A stretch of 64,000 nt of DNA from Saturnia japonica (taxonomy: Eukaryota; Arthropoda; Insecta; Lepidoptera; Saturniidae), in contig CM065325.1 of the NCBI GenBank assembly GCA_033032175.1, forward strand, positions 3,872,930 to 3,936,929, read 5' to 3'. Below are positions 32,089 through 43,362 of the stretch, piece after piece. The first letter of the stretch is position 1, and each line of letters begins with the position of its first letter. The notes under the pieces were generated by a model. It had not been told where the DNA came from, made no database searches, and saw only the letters and a list, made by a program, of their open reading frames with translations. The position numbers were made by a program, and so were the translations under genes.

Positions 32089-33320
32089 CTAGCTGTGCCC
32101 GTGACTTCGCTCACGTGGACTACATAATGCCCGTGCGAATCTTGCTCTACCGCTCCCGGCTATTTTAAAGACAAAAATGCTTTTTCTTGGTGTTCCTTAG
32201 AAAATAGACGTATACTCTTTGTTGGTCTTTTTAATGTCTACAATTGTTTAGTAGGTACTTTAATTTGCTATATATATTAATGGGGGGGCGCGGGCGTTTA
32301 GTGGACTGTATTTTTTCTAGAGGTCACGTTGAACTAAGTTTGAAATAAAAATATTGCGGAATCCCTCGTGCACTTCGATGACTCTAATAATAGGGCAAAA
32401 CCACTTACCTTGAACTCCGGTTTCTTCCTATATTTTAGAGAATCTCTTGCGCAGGTCCAGTTACACAATCGCACTGCAGACACCAATAGTTTATAATATT
32501 TTGTATCTCTTAATAGTAGAGATGGTTGCGGCGCGGCGCGGTACACACACGGCGGTGCAAGACGTGTCTAATACCCGTTATCCCCGCATGGCGCGGGGCG
32601 AGGGGGTCCAAGGCAATGAGCCATGCCTTAGGACGCGGAAGAGATCTTGCCACCGTCATTCACGGTAGGGTTGTACCCGATTATTAGGTCATTAAGTGCA
32701 CGTTTAGGCGCAAACAATTAATTTATAAAATGAAACAAAGACGTAATTGCGTTGATCTGTAAACACAGGAAACAACATTTAAAGCCTTTATATCAAGTAT
32801 TTTTATACTCTAACAGTTATACAATATAAATTATTATTAAGAGAGTTTTCTGTACACAAACATATCATTTTGTTTTAAAAAATATAATACGTCCCGTTCG
32901 ACGTCACTTTTGACATCTAGTAACTTTCCATAGATAACGCAGAAGAAACAAAAACTTAAGAAAAGCGCTCGTATATGAGTGTTTTCTTTACATATATTTT
33001 ATAGTTTACTCAGAGTAAGCCATTTAAGCGCCCAAATTGATTCATCATCACCCGTTTTTTTTAATTTGTGCGGAACTCTAATTCTTTTTCTAAAATAAAA
33101 GTAGCCTAAGTTACTCCCTATATCATTAGCTATCTATCAGTGAAAGTCCAGTCAAAATCGGTCCAACCGTTTCGGAGATTACCCGGAACAAACAAAAACA
33201 AAATTTTAAAAATGTGTGTTTTGTTCTATGTGTCGTATACTATACTTTCATCTGAATTAAGTAAAACGCTGCTATTTTGACATTACAAACAGACACTTCA
33301 ATTTTATAAATTGTATAGAT
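32089..33320 (+). repeat. CTAGCTG-family repeat split by an insertion
   Basis: The left part 32089-32280 (CTAGCTGTGCCCGTGACTTC to TTTGCTATATAT) and right part about 32996-33320 (AGTTTACTCAGAG to AATTGTATAGAT) join to one normal copy when compared with 20211-20716. About 715 bp lie between. Confidence 0.75.
32281..32995. mobile_element. Unidentified 715-bp insertion
   Basis: This sequence separates the halves of a CTAGCTG repeat. It starts with G-rich TGGGGGGGCGCGGGCG, holds a G+C-rich block at 32520-32660 (GGCGCGGCGCGG, CATGGCGCGGGGCGAGGGGG) and ends near GCGCTCGTATATGAG. A/T-only sequence of 7-10 bases is shared at the two junctions, so a target duplication is possible but ambiguous. A 73-codon open frame (32447-32668) has no domain. 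It is not a recognised element. Confidence 0.5.
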
Positions 33321-33606
33321 GTCAATTTCTTACATGTCCAGTATGGTCAATCTTAATAAACTGAAGATAGCCTTATGCTTGATTTGAGTTATATCTCATT
33401 CAAGTTTTACCGGATAGCATCTATATGGAGTGTCATATCATTTATTAATAATTTTTCATATTAAAATGCAACTAATAAGTCACAGTACTAATACAAAATA
33501 AGTTATAATGATAATTAACATTTATTTCAGACCACAAAGAATCCATACATAGCAGTACAACAAATGTTAAAAATTAATACTAACTGCTACTATCTGGGGC
33601 CAAACC

Positions 33607-33915
33607 TCACACTATCCACGTAGATGTAGTAAATATTTGTAGACGTATGAAATTTGATCCAGTGACGTAGCATTGGACAATACAACCTACCACACTACCA
33701 GCTGAGGATGCTGTTCGAGTTCGCATGATGACATGAAAGCCGTCAATTCGCCTCAGCAAACATCCCTGAAGCGCTTCAAAAACGCGGCACCCTGACCAGC
33801 ACCCGGAACGCGTTATAATATATTGCACACGCAGATCGTTGTATGACCTATGCGTATAGCTATTACAAAGATTGTACGCGTAGAAAGACTGGCAGTAAGC
33901 TGTAAAGAGCGTCAC
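33607..33915 (-). other. G+C-richer segment with open minus frame
   Basis: The 102-codon minus frame contains RSYNDLRVQYIITRSGCWSG and many Cys and Arg. I recognise no family. Base composition differs from the flanks, so it may be a host exon or a transposon coding remnant. No convincing splice pair was found. Confidence 0.2.
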
Positions 33916-34007
33916 CTATACTTGCTTGCTATAGTACCATGCAAATCTATGAATCAGTACATTACATCGGGGTCACCTGTTTTAATTTTATTGACGACAG
34001 TTTTTTG

Positions 34008-34335
34008 TTAATAGATTGATTTCTTAAAACGTATTGCTATGAGAACTGTACAAATGAAGAAGCATTCGGGAGCACCAGTGGTCTTCATATCGAGTTCGAT
34101 GGACGCTATAAATTTAGGTATACAATGTGCAAGCCACAACTGTGGACACAAAGCGTTCCAACTCAGTACAGTATGTAACATATCGTTGATGGGCATAGGA
34201 TACGAGTCCTGTTCGGGGTCGGTTATTAATCTTTCGGCTATCAAGGTCACACAAAATTTGTGTAATATTGGCATTAGTGTCATCCACGGGAGTCAAATTT
34301 TTAATGACTAAGTAAGCCTCAGTTATCACTAGCAT
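34008..34335 (-). other. Overlapping minus frames, possible broken coding remnant
   Basis: Two minus frames overlap: one (34114-34335) gives NLTPVDDTNANITQILCDLD, the other (34008-34283) FCVTLIAERLITDPEQDSYP and LDMKTTGAPECFF. Both look more protein-like than chance, and one frameshift would join them. The plus strand is also open. I cannot name a family. Confidence 0.2.
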
Positions 34336-35689
34336 TACCTGTTTGCCACCTTTTATTATTAAAAAAGAAAATCATAAACATGTTGTCATTAACGCATTCA
34401 TGAGATTTCATATTAAATTCGTAAACTGTAAATAGAAACAGTACTGCCTAATTTATACTTTACATGTTCTGCAGTTAATTAAAAGGTTATATTAAAGAAA
34501 TAACTTATTCCTCTTATTGTTTGTTTACGCTGTTTTGGAATTTGTATTGACCATTTGGTGCAAATTGAGTCGTCTCAAATGGTCATGCATCGATGACGCT
34601 AGTTCCGTTGTTTACCGATCACGCGCCATTTGCGCCACCACGCATATTTTATATTTCTGTCATATTTTTAATAAATTTTATATAAACGTAAAAACGTTGC
34701 TATGAGAAAACCGTGTAATGGAAAAAACAATAAAAAAAACTTGGGTCTGAATAAATCGCATCGCATTAATTGCATTAATACTGACATACCTACAACATCA
34801 AAAATAAAGCAAAGACCTGCAATTCAGAAGTGGAAGTTGGCCGAACAGGAGAGTACATTCCTTTATTTGGTGCATACGATCCACGCATTTCTATATTGGT
34901 TAGATTTCGAATTCGCATGACCATTGTTCTATCTTTTAAATATTTAAAAAATGTAAACATAAAGTCAAATGATTGACAACGATATTTCTATATTTATACT
35001 GTTTATCTTAAAAACAGTTTTATATTCTAATATAATATAAGTTTGTATTTAATCATTGCGTATTGAAATATATCCAAAAGGTTCACATCAAAGAACACTT
35101 ATAAAAGCTCTGTCGATTGAACTTTTTGTGTCCTCGTGAGATATTTTCCGTCGAGTTTGATGGATAATATGGGGTGGCTTTTAAAACAACGCCGCAGGAA
35201 CTTTTAAGGTTTCGGCGGCGGCTCGGCGTGGCGCGGCGCTCCGGTACGAAAGTTTGTTGACAATATCCCGTATAGTTAAAGATTGCCGTGAAGCCACGGA
35301 CTTGTGTTTCGAGAGATTAAATTTTGTTAAGAAAATGTGATTGTATTTAAATTGAAAGTTTGTTTCCGGCTGAAAGTTTTCGAGTATTCTCGTGTATCTA
35401 ACAGATAAGTGTCTGTAATTTCATTCCACGTCTATAGGTATGAGTTTAATCAGTTACAGGTCTTTTATTGCCGAGACTATCAATGTAACTCATAATGATT
35501 TTAATTTGCGAGGACATATTCGATATTATTTAATATAATCGCATAATTTATACAAACTAAACTTTTATCAGTACGAAGAAATCTCATGTGGAACAAATTA
35601 CAGACATAAAAATATATTTACTAGAAAAGCTAAATTTTTTAATTTTTTAAATAATAACACGGCAAAGTCTTTTCTTACGTCTATCTATG

Positions 35690-35890
35690 CCGTACTGTGA
35701 AGCCGTGGAACTCTACCGGCCAATGATTCCACCTTCCTACACATGGAGTCCTTCAAGCATAACGTGAAAAGACATTCGAGGAGGCTGGCATGATAGCGAA
35801 GGCTGACGATGGATTGTAGTAGATCCCACGGTAGTCGCTGATGTAATTGGATTACACTGTATTCACCATCAGGTACAGTGTAATTAATCA
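35690..35890 (+). repeat. CTTCAAGCATNACGTGAA repeat, second copy
   Basis: GTCCTTCAAGCATAACGTGAA, AAGACATTCG, AGGCTGGCATGATAGCG and CGGTAGTCGCTGATG parallel 5455-5545. Possibly the decayed end of a LINE protein gene; the short minus frame here is a by-product. Confidence 0.45.
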
Positions 35891-35929
35891 CTTTGCTACG
35901 GTATAAAAATGACGGTTTTGTGCCTGATG

Positions 35930-36070
35930 GTTATCACAGCATCATTCAAAAATAATGACGACAACTGAGAGGTCGGCAATTCATCGGTGTTCATCGTTTT
36001 CATGCCTTTAGCTAGATATAAGTTCACTCTATAGTCACTGTATTTGGTAATAAGATGTAAACAGATATTA
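35930..36070 (+). repeat. ACCACCGAG-family repeat, head fragment
   Basis: GACGACAACTGAGAGGTCGGCAATTC and TCGTTTTCATGCC match the head of the family. Confidence 0.5.
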
Positions 36071-36644
36071 AAACTGCTAGGTGATGTCCTTACACAAAAG
36101 AGTACTAATTTCGTTTCAAATGTTTCTAAAATATTACAGTATGTTAATATTTGAATAACAAATGTCTCTTCATTATAACATGGCAGCGAAACATGCCAGA
36201 ACTGGAATGAAAATTAATGTCACACGTTGCAGGTCTCGCTTTACATAGTTATTAAAATATTAAGTGCGATAGAGATAGGTTTACTGTGCGCGAACCATCA
36301 ATTAAGTAGTTTTCGCTTTAGGCAAGTGCTATAAATTGCGTATCGTTATATTAGATGCGCCTTTGCAGTTATTAGTAAAAAGTAAAAAAAGAACAATAAA
36401 ATTCCACTGCATACCAGCTGAACCAGAACTTGGTTGCGCTAGTATACTGTGGAAAATACCAACATCTAAAGAACATAACCGTAAACTTAAAATTAAACGA
36501 CTTCTTCTTATTTCATACCTAACACATTCCACCAAAAAAGGTGTTGAACATCTATTTTCCCACACATTTCACAGTTAGGTGAATTAAATATCTATCCAAT
36601 GATACAATTACGAATTTTTCATAATATGCGTGGGTATACATTTA

Positions 36645-36752
36645 CTTTCATCCATTTAGCCAAAAGATGTCCACTGCTGGGTTCTCCAGAAGTTTGCCAC
36701 AATGACCGATCCTGCTCTCTTTGTATCCAACGGGGTTATAGATCATTGGTCC
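36645..36752 (-). mobile_element. LINE 3'-end-derived repeat, left part of a split copy
   Basis: Minus-strand sequence with CAGCAGTGGACATCTTTTGGC (36665-36685) is the end found at 44608-44668 on the plus strand. CACAATGACCGATCCTGC and TTGGTCCACCTT follow, as in common lepidopteran LINE-derived repeats. The copy is interrupted at about 36752 by the R1-clade LINE and resumes after its poly(A). Confidence 0.55.
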
Positions 36753-37355
36753 ACCTTCGCCGTGTATGAATTCACGGCGGCGAGAAGAGGGTTAGGGGAG
36801 CCTCCGGCTCCCACTGAGGTGGAGCGGGTCCGGCGGGAGGCCCGGGAAGTGGTATTCAAGAGGTGGGAGGAGGACCTGGCGGACGCGCGCTATGGGCGTT
36901 ATACTATAGACGCCGTCCGTCCGGTCCTCCGGGAGTGGTGTGCCAGGGAGCGTGGCTCCCTGAGCTTTAGGCTTGTGCAGGTACTATCCGGACATGGTTG
37001 TTTCGGGTGGTACCTGCACAAGATAGCACGGAGGGAGCCGAACACTACGTGCCACGAGTGCGAGGCTGCAGAAGACACGGCGCAGCACACTCTGTCTGAG
37101 TGTGCTGCGTGGGTGGAGCAGCGCCGCACTCTGGCCGTAGCTGTTGGAGGAGATCTCTCGCTGCCGAGCGTGGTTAAAGCCATGGTCGGCAGCGAGACGA
37201 CATGGACGGAGATGGCCTCCTTCTGCGAGGAGGTCATCTTGCAGAAGGAGGCTGCGGAGAGGGTTCGCGAGGGGGATCCCCTGAGCGGCCCTCTCCGCCA
37301 AAGACGAGGGGGTGGCCGGAGGAGGCGGTTTAACCGTCAACTCCCGCCACCCTAG
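36753..37355 (+). pseudogene. R1-clade LINE ORF2, C-terminal 200 residues
   Basis: This is the last part of a LINE polyprotein, behind the reverse transcriptase. It has EVERVRREAREVVFKRWEED, LVQVLSGHGCFGWYL and a zinc knuckle CHECEAAEDTAQHTLSEC (C-x2-C-x8-H-x4-C, near 37050-37105). After it come AVGGDLSLPSVVKAMVG and an Arg/Gly-rich basic tail. The HGCFG and zinc knuckle order is typical of R1-clade elements. The polymerase and endonuclease domains are missing. The frame stays open upstream to an ATG at 36702, but that Met and the next 17 or so residues come from the interrupted host repeat, so the start is spurious. Codon use is G+C-rich, unlike the window. Confidence 0.85.
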
Positions 37356-37666
37356 CCGAACCAGAGGAGACGGGACGGGGGGGGGGCCCGTTCTCCTCAT
37401 TGCACTGGTTCGGCAGGCGGAGGAGACGGCTATCGTGTATCATAGCTGTCTCCTAATTAGGCCGGGGCCCGGTTGGCCGGGCCGGCCGCCGGGGCGGCGT
37501 GGCTGAATGCTAACGCCGTGCCCACGTCGCCCCAGTATGGCGGCGGATGGTACACCGCGGAGTTTTTTAGTGAGTAGGAGTCTCACATAACCACTCGTCC
37601 CCCCATCCGAGTGTGTACCCATGACGGGTTTTCTACTCCGCGTTAACAAAAAAAAAAAAAAAAAAA
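36753..37666 (+). mobile_element. R1-clade LINE, 5'-truncated, copy 1
   Basis: The element comprises the end of the reverse transcriptase gene, a 3' UTR (37356-37647) and a 19-A tail (37648-37666). The 3' UTR is rich in G and C and includes GGCCGGGGCCCGG and GGCCGGCCGCC. The left border is set where the sequence stops looking like the host repeat. It is 5'-truncated, as usual for target-primed reverse transcription. A copy about 99% identical over its length is at 59869-60356. Confidence 0.85.
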
Positions 37667-37770
37667 GTCTGCCCACACTGCGCCTACCATTACGTGGCCG
37701 CCACTAGAGAACTCTACGGCCCCATCGGCCATCCATTCTACGAGCGATGTGTCCTATGTTTACTTATATG
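37667..37770 (-). mobile_element. LINE-derived repeat, right part of the split copy
   Basis: GTCTGCCCACACTGCGCC, ACGTGGCCGCCACTAG, GAACTCTACGGCCCCATCGG and TTCTACGAGCGATGTG follow the poly(A). I know these words as the normal continuation of the GGTCCACCTT repeat at 36752. This is recall, to be checked by alignment. Confidence 0.5.
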
Positions 37771-38044
37771 AATTAATTTAGTATCACCATGGGTTGACAG
37801 TGAATAAAAACATTGCGAGTAAGCCTAAACGGCCAGGGAAATGTTTTTTGTATTGGGAAAATGCAGAAATAAAGATTTATTGACATTTTGAAATTGCTTT
37901 ATGTGGGCTGATGTGGTGAACAAACACGTTACTGCCTTTTGCGGTATATAATATAATTTAATTGTGTTACAAACGACCATTTCACGCAAGACTATTATAG
38001 TTATTGTACTAAAGTAATTAAGCCATTGATATACCTGGAAGCAA

Positions 38045-38210
38045 TGATGGCTCAGTTAGTAGCGTGTACGGACTCCGCGTCGATTGACGCGATATAAGTT
38101 CGAGTATTTGCAATGAGCCTGAGCTTTCGGTGAAGAAAAACATCGTAATGAACATGGTGGTAGGGCTTTTTAACTAAGCTAATACTAAGCAGGTGGGATT
38201 GTGGCCACAA
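38045..38210 (+). repeat. SINE family 2, full copy
   Basis: TGGCTCAGTTAGTAGCGTG (A-box region), ATAAGTTCGAGTATT (B box) and GCAATGAGCCTGAGCTTTCGG, then GTGGTAGGGCTTTTTAACTAAG, give the family order. Others are at 17650-17818 (reverse), 39225-39310 and 63700-63815. Confidence 0.7.
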
Positions 38211-38257
38211 CGATAAACCTATAACGATAAAAAATCTACATATACATCAGGGATGTT

Positions 38258-38350
38258 ACGGATACCTACCTATTTGGAGAGCATTTAATCGGTTTCGGTT
38301 ATGGATAAGTAATTGTTTCGGATAATTTCAGCTATTACGTAATATTTTTC
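38258..38350 (+). repeat. CAGGGRTGTTAYGGATA repeat, copy A
   Basis: ACATCAGGGATGTTACGGATA and a later TTTCGGATAATTTC recur at 39730-39840 as ATATCAGGGGTGTTATGGATA and TTTCGAATAATTTC. CAGGGGTGTT is a typical hAT start, but no right end or target duplication was found. Confidence 0.45.
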
Positions 38351-38884
38351 TCTAAGAATTGCAATTAGAAGGAGAATAGATATTATTAGAACATTTGTAA
38401 GAGAACTATACTAACTTTATTTTATATTTTTCTTGTATTTCAAAGCAGTCATATTTATACCGAGCGAAGCTGAAAATGTTGCTATAATTAAATTATGGTA
38501 CTTACGACCTTTGTAACAAGTACATTACATGTTACATTAGCTAATAGACATAATATAAATTACCACGTACATAGGTCTAAAGGAGGATAAATATCCACTA
38601 ATGACTAAAGACTATTTTATTAAAAGTATTCAATATAAAGTGTACTAAATATTATAGTTTACTTATTCTAACTTTTCTTTTCAATGAAATTTATGCAGTG
38701 TCTTTTAAGCAATTTATGTGTATCATACTGTCAGAATTGATAATTTCAATCAAAAACTAATTTTAAACTTTTGTAATAAATTTATAGTTACCATACTTAG
38801 ACATCTTTAAGTAAAAAGTACATCATCATTCATTAATGTTTTCATTCAATGCCAGGCTCACACATTTTACACACAAGTTTACGT

Positions 38885-39000
38885 AGGTATAAGGTTGACT
38901 ACGCGCTAGTGTTACTTATGGTATTAAAAACGCCCATAGGCTACGCTAGCCACTTACCATCAGGCGGGGCGTAAGCTTGTTTGCCAATTATCATGTATAA
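38885..39000 (-). repeat. TTACCATCAGGCGGG repeat
   Basis: CACTTACCATCAGGCGGGGCGTAAGC and GTTTGCC are a common lepidopteran repeat end. The reverse complement style is seen at 58075-58200 (GCATACGGCCCGCCTTATGG) and weakly at 48640-48700. Confidence 0.55.
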
Positions 39001-39224
39001 AAAAATGCATACATAAAAATTATAAAATAGATCGCAAAGAAACTTAGTATAGAGATAGCCTGGGACTTGGAGACGAACGTGAAATAAAAAACATGCAAAT
39101 GAAGTTGCGCGGAAAAGCTATTATTTAAATAAATGAGTTTTATCATTAATTAAATGAAAATATAGTTTTTCTCCTATCCTATACGAAGCTATAAAACACA
39201 TTATTCGATTCGAACACTGGTAGC

Positions 39225-39310
39225 GTCACACACACCTAGTCAAAGCTTTCGGTGAAGGAAAACGTTAAACATAGCATGGCGAAAGGGCATTTTGTAGCCC
39301 AAAACCCAAC
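39225..39310 (+). repeat. SINE family 2 fragment
   Basis: GTCAAAGCTTTCGGTGAAGG, AAACATAGCATGG and CATTTTGTAGCCC keep the body without the tRNA-like head. Confidence 0.5.
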
Positions 39311-39729
39311 CCAAAATTACTCTCGATTTTTATTATTTTACAAAAAACTAAACTTGGATAAACATTTCTTTCAACTTCATTCTTTTAAAAACAGTTATTA
39401 AAATAATCCAGACACAATATTTTAGTTCCAACAAAGAGACGTCCTTCTACTATGAGGAGCCTGTAAGAATAACTTAAAAACTTTAATTTTAGGCAACCAC
39501 TTCGCTGGAACTTTTTATATGTCTTTTAAGCAAATTATTAGGAAAGTTTTTCTTGACAACGGCTTAATGTCTTTTTCGACTTATCTAGTGTTTTCTTGGT
39601 AAAGCATTTAAGTATATACTTAAACTTTGCATCCAACTATTTACTTAAACAGTATTTGATTAAAAGATACAATGTAACTCCTCAATTACCCAATTCTCGT
39701 TGTAAAATAGAGCAAAAATTATTAATTAT

Positions 39730-39840
39730 GATGTATATCAGGGGTGTTATGGATATTCGTTATCCAAAAAATCGAATATCTGAAACCGTAATCGTATCTC
39801 GTATTTATAAATGTTTCGAATAATTTCTGATAGGATACTT
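39730..39840 (+). repeat. CAGGGRTGTTAYGGATA repeat, copy B
   Basis: Same orientation as 38258-38350, with CGTTATCCAAAAAATCG between the shared blocks, complementary in part to GGATATTCG before it. Confidence 0.45.
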
Positions 39841-39929
39841 ACTGCCTAATACAAAATATTATTTAAAATTAACTAATATATACCTAAAATAAAGTCAAAA
39901 TAACAGCTTTATACTAAATGAATATGAAA

Positions 39930-40380
39930 GTATACACGGCACTTATAAAAAAAAACAATTTTAAAATGTTTTGTCTGTCTGTTTGTTCCAGGTAATCTTT
40001 GAAAAGGTTGTACCAATTTAGAAGGGACTTTCACCGGCAGGTAGCTGATTTTATAAGGAGTAGCTTAGGCTACTTTTATATTAGAAAAAGAATTGATGTT
40101 CTGCGCAAATAAAAATCAATTCGGAAAAACGATAATTTTGAGGCACTTAAATGGCTTACGCTGATTAAACCATAAGATATGTATCAAATTAATGTAGTAC
40201 ATAATTGTAGATCTTAGAAAAATCATAAAAAAAAATTTGCAAGAGCATATATCTTGTCTTCTAAGGATCACCTACAATAAACATTTTTTTTGTTAAAATA
40301 ACCGGGAATGGGGGGGGGGGGGCTGGTTAGCATGATTCGCACGTGTGCCCGATCGACTATAGTCCACAAGAACGCAGCCG
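39930..40380 (-). repeat. CTAGCTG-family repeat, reverse copy
   Basis: Contains, in reverse, the GTCTGTCTGTTTGTTCC tail, AAAGGTTGTACCAATTT, AAGGAGTAGCTTAGGC, GGCACTTAAATGGCTTACGC and TAAGGATCACCTACAATAA. A run of about 12 G sits at 40311-40322 at the normal CTCCCGG block. Confidence 0.75.
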
Positions 40381-41668
40381 CGGAGACTTATAGTATAAAA
40401 TAAATTACACCAGATCGGTATTCTACTAACCGGGCCGGCAGACGTACTTACTGCCTTTTCCGATAGTCAATGGCGTCACCACAGCGCCACCTATCGGATC
40501 CTAACACATCTATAAACGATCGTTATATCAAAACAAATATATTATGTGAATGTAATCTGAATGAATCAAGTCGTTTTGAAGTTACACGAGCACTAACAGA
40601 CTTAAGATTTTTAATACAATTACATGATTGAAAAAAGTTAGAATGAAAATAAATTAATAGGCAGGAAATACATGTACGCTGTGGCGCGCGCGCAGCGAGA
40701 GGTGGCGGGATAATACGATGAAATCTCGTCTGTCGTGTCGCAGTCAGCCCAACTCTCAGTTCAGACCACGTTAAATTCAACAGCATACGTGACAAGGGCG
40801 ATAAATAAAGTAAATGGTACTTCACAGTGAATGCGATGCGCTATACTTAAACTTTAAAACATTTATTACTAAAAAATGTATATATTATCTATGGAAAGTG
40901 GAAACTAATTATTTCGTACTTATTTATACCATTAGCTTTTATTTTATAAATACACTTTTCTGATAGATTGATAAATAATGTGTTTTATCAAAGTAACCTA
41001 CTATAAAAGGCTTTCCTCTCGGAAAATTATTTATAATATATAATATCTCTAACTTCAACATGGATGGGACTTTAAGCCATGACATTCAAAAAGCGTTAAA
41101 AGATATGTGTATTATTATTGTTTGAGAGCTTATGTACTTAATATTACTCTTGTATCTTTTCACATACTTAAAAACAATTTTTTAAATACATTTTTCCTTA
41201 TTTTATCCCTACGTCCTAAATTAACGTATTAATTAAATAATCACATGTAGAGCACTATTAGTTTTTGCTTTCCATGAGTCTATCGCCAACGAGGTCATTT
41301 TAAAGCTCGTACAAGATCTTTCCTCTTAACAATGCTTAAAAATTCATTAAACATAGCATATTACACGCTAGGTACATATCTACCTATCTATTTTCAACTA
41401 GTTTTAGTCTGGATATAGGCTTCAACCAAGTTTATTTACTCATTCCTCAAGTTTTCGCCAAACACCCCTAGCTATTCTCAGCACATCGTAGCTCCATCTA
41501 GCGGAAGGAATTTAAGGAAGTAAAAAAATATCAAATTCGTTTATCTCGTATTTTATAACTTTAATGTTTGAAAGATAAAGACAGTTTGGGTATTATTTCA
41601 TTTCACTCTCAAGTATCAAATTTCTGTAGTTTAGAAGCTTCTCGGTTTTATTTATTATATTTGTTTTA
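40381..41668. other. Mixed DNA, no gene supported
   Basis: 40440-40505 has ATAGTCAATGGCGTCACC and CAGCGCCACCTATCGG, in the style of short lepidopteran repeats. 40675-40760 is a G+C-richer patch (GTGGCGCGCGCGCAGCGAG) with no open frame on the plus strand beyond 13 codons; a promoter or first exon is possible but unsupported. The rest is A+T-rich. Confidence 0.35.
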
Positions 41669-42228
41669 TCCTAAGAAGGCTTGCATGACACATGTCAAGT
41701 GTCAATTTTAGAGATTTAGCATAAATTAATTTAAAAGTTGATTTTACGATGATCGATTGTTCTTTATAGCTCAATATAATCGATAATACGATTATAAAAA
41801 TAAACATAACTACAAGAGATATTGCAATTTGGAACTCTTGAATTGTTGAATGCAACAAAAAGATTAAATCTTCCAGGTAATATTCTTGGATTCTTCGACT
41901 TTAATAAGAAACTAATTAATTAAACATACGATGTGTGTTCAATCAATTCGATTCATACGATTAACACGATTAATTTACAATTCCTTGTTTTTATATTTTT
42001 GGTCGACTCTAGTTTTAAGTCCCTAATATAGAAAGTACCGTTGCACGTAGTAAAAATAATACAAAAATTCACAAAAATAATTGTCTAAAAAGAAGTTATT
42101 TTGGATTTTGTCGTGCAAAATGTTTTTGTAATGTTTATATGTATAATTAATTTTTGATAATTGATAGTCGAAATACACGTAACAATTTACGTTCATCTAC
42201 AGGACATGCCATGCAAGCCTTCTTAGGG
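41669..42228. mobile_element. MITE, 560 bp, TTA target duplication
   Basis: The ends CCTAAGAAGGCTTGCATG at 41670 and, complemented, the same 18 bases ending at 42227 are inverted repeats that continue as ACACATGTC and GCATGTCC. TTA flanks both sides (41666-41668 and 42229-42231), as expected for PIF/Harbinger-type elements. The outermost base differs between ends. No coding sequence. A diverged relative lies at 60979-61510. Confidence 0.75.
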
Positions 42229-43084
42229 TTAACATAGTATAGCTTGTAATGTGGCTTTATGTACTAAAATGAGATCTCTTTGTGTATGTGACACGTATTC
42301 GGGTGCAGCAAGCGAAGCTATTGTTAATTAACTATATTCGTACGTAAAGGAGGCAAATATGCCTTAAATTTATTTCCATCGTAACGTGGGTCGAGATGTT
42401 TCGGTTAACGGCGAGGAATAATTTTAAATTAGTTTCAAAAAGTTCATTTAGTTTGGGGCCGTTCGTTTGGAGTTTGATTGAAATGATGTTTATGTTTATA
42501 AATCATTCGATTGAAATGTTTCACATAATAATATTAATGATTTAGTTAGATAGTGGTGTTTATAGTTTTTCCAAGCCAGCCTTAAAGATAATAGCTTTAA
42601 TTATCGCACGAATCATCGGAATTTCTAATTATTGTGTTCTTATGAAGACCTGACGCATGTTAAGCTTAAAGTTTATTCAGAAGTAGTATCCATAGAGAAC
42701 AAAAAAAGTAATGATTATATGACAAAAGTGTATTATTATTCTTGAAATGTAATCTGGTGGTAGGAGTTTTCTAGAGCTCATTCCCATCTCCAAGTTGGAA
42801 AGTATTAAACTATGATATAGCAGTTGTGTTTTTGAACCAATCCCCGTTCTAAGCTTAACGCGTATCACACGGTACATCATTATTTAACATCAGCTGGTAA
42901 GTTTATGGATAATTTTTAACAAGTTATGTTACTAATCACTGACGGTACCTACTTTGATAGCTGTTACATGCAAGTTCATAAAGTGCGGCATTATAATAAT
43001 TTCAATGATTATTAAGGTAAGCAAGTATTTAACGAACAAAAAACGATTTTACTAAACAAGTTTTTTTCTTTAAGTTTTACATCA

Positions 43085-43362
43085 CATACCATCATGCCTG
43101 TATCCCCGAAGGGTTAGGCAGATAGAGGTGGACATTGTGAATGGGAGAGGGGTGGACATTGGTAACCCACAGTTCGCCGTGTATGTTTTTAGGTCCCATG
43201 TAATAGGGGGCGAGCCTATTGCCATTAAACGGGCACAAAGCCAAACTCCGAGCTGCTACTGAGGATTTCATACAAAAACCCAATAATATTTTGCTCGACC
43301 TGAGAATCGAACCCAGGACCTCGATCATAGCTGTCCCGCTTACGAGCACTAGGCTAATGAAC
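43085..43362 (-). repeat. SINE family 1, reverse copy
   Basis: The order on the minus strand is a B box GGTTCGATTCTC near 43310, GAAATCCTCAGTAGCAGCTCGG, GGCTTTGTGCCC, ATAGGCTCGCCCCC and CAGGCATGATGGTATG. It has an extra GGAGAGGGGTGGACATTG-type duplication around 43120-43160. Confidence 0.75.

Noticed and set aside
32447..32668. A 73-codon gene in the unidentified insertion
   Set aside because: Arg-rich product of G+C-rich DNA with no domain. Kept only as part of the insertion.
36702..36752. Start of the R1-clade protein at the ATG at 36702
   Set aside because: These codons belong to the interrupted host repeat. The LINE is 5'-truncated and begins within the frame.
36753..37666. An rDNA unit, suggested by the R1-clade LINE
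   Set aside because: The flanks are another LINE-derived repeat, not 28S rRNA sequence, and no rRNA is found in the window.
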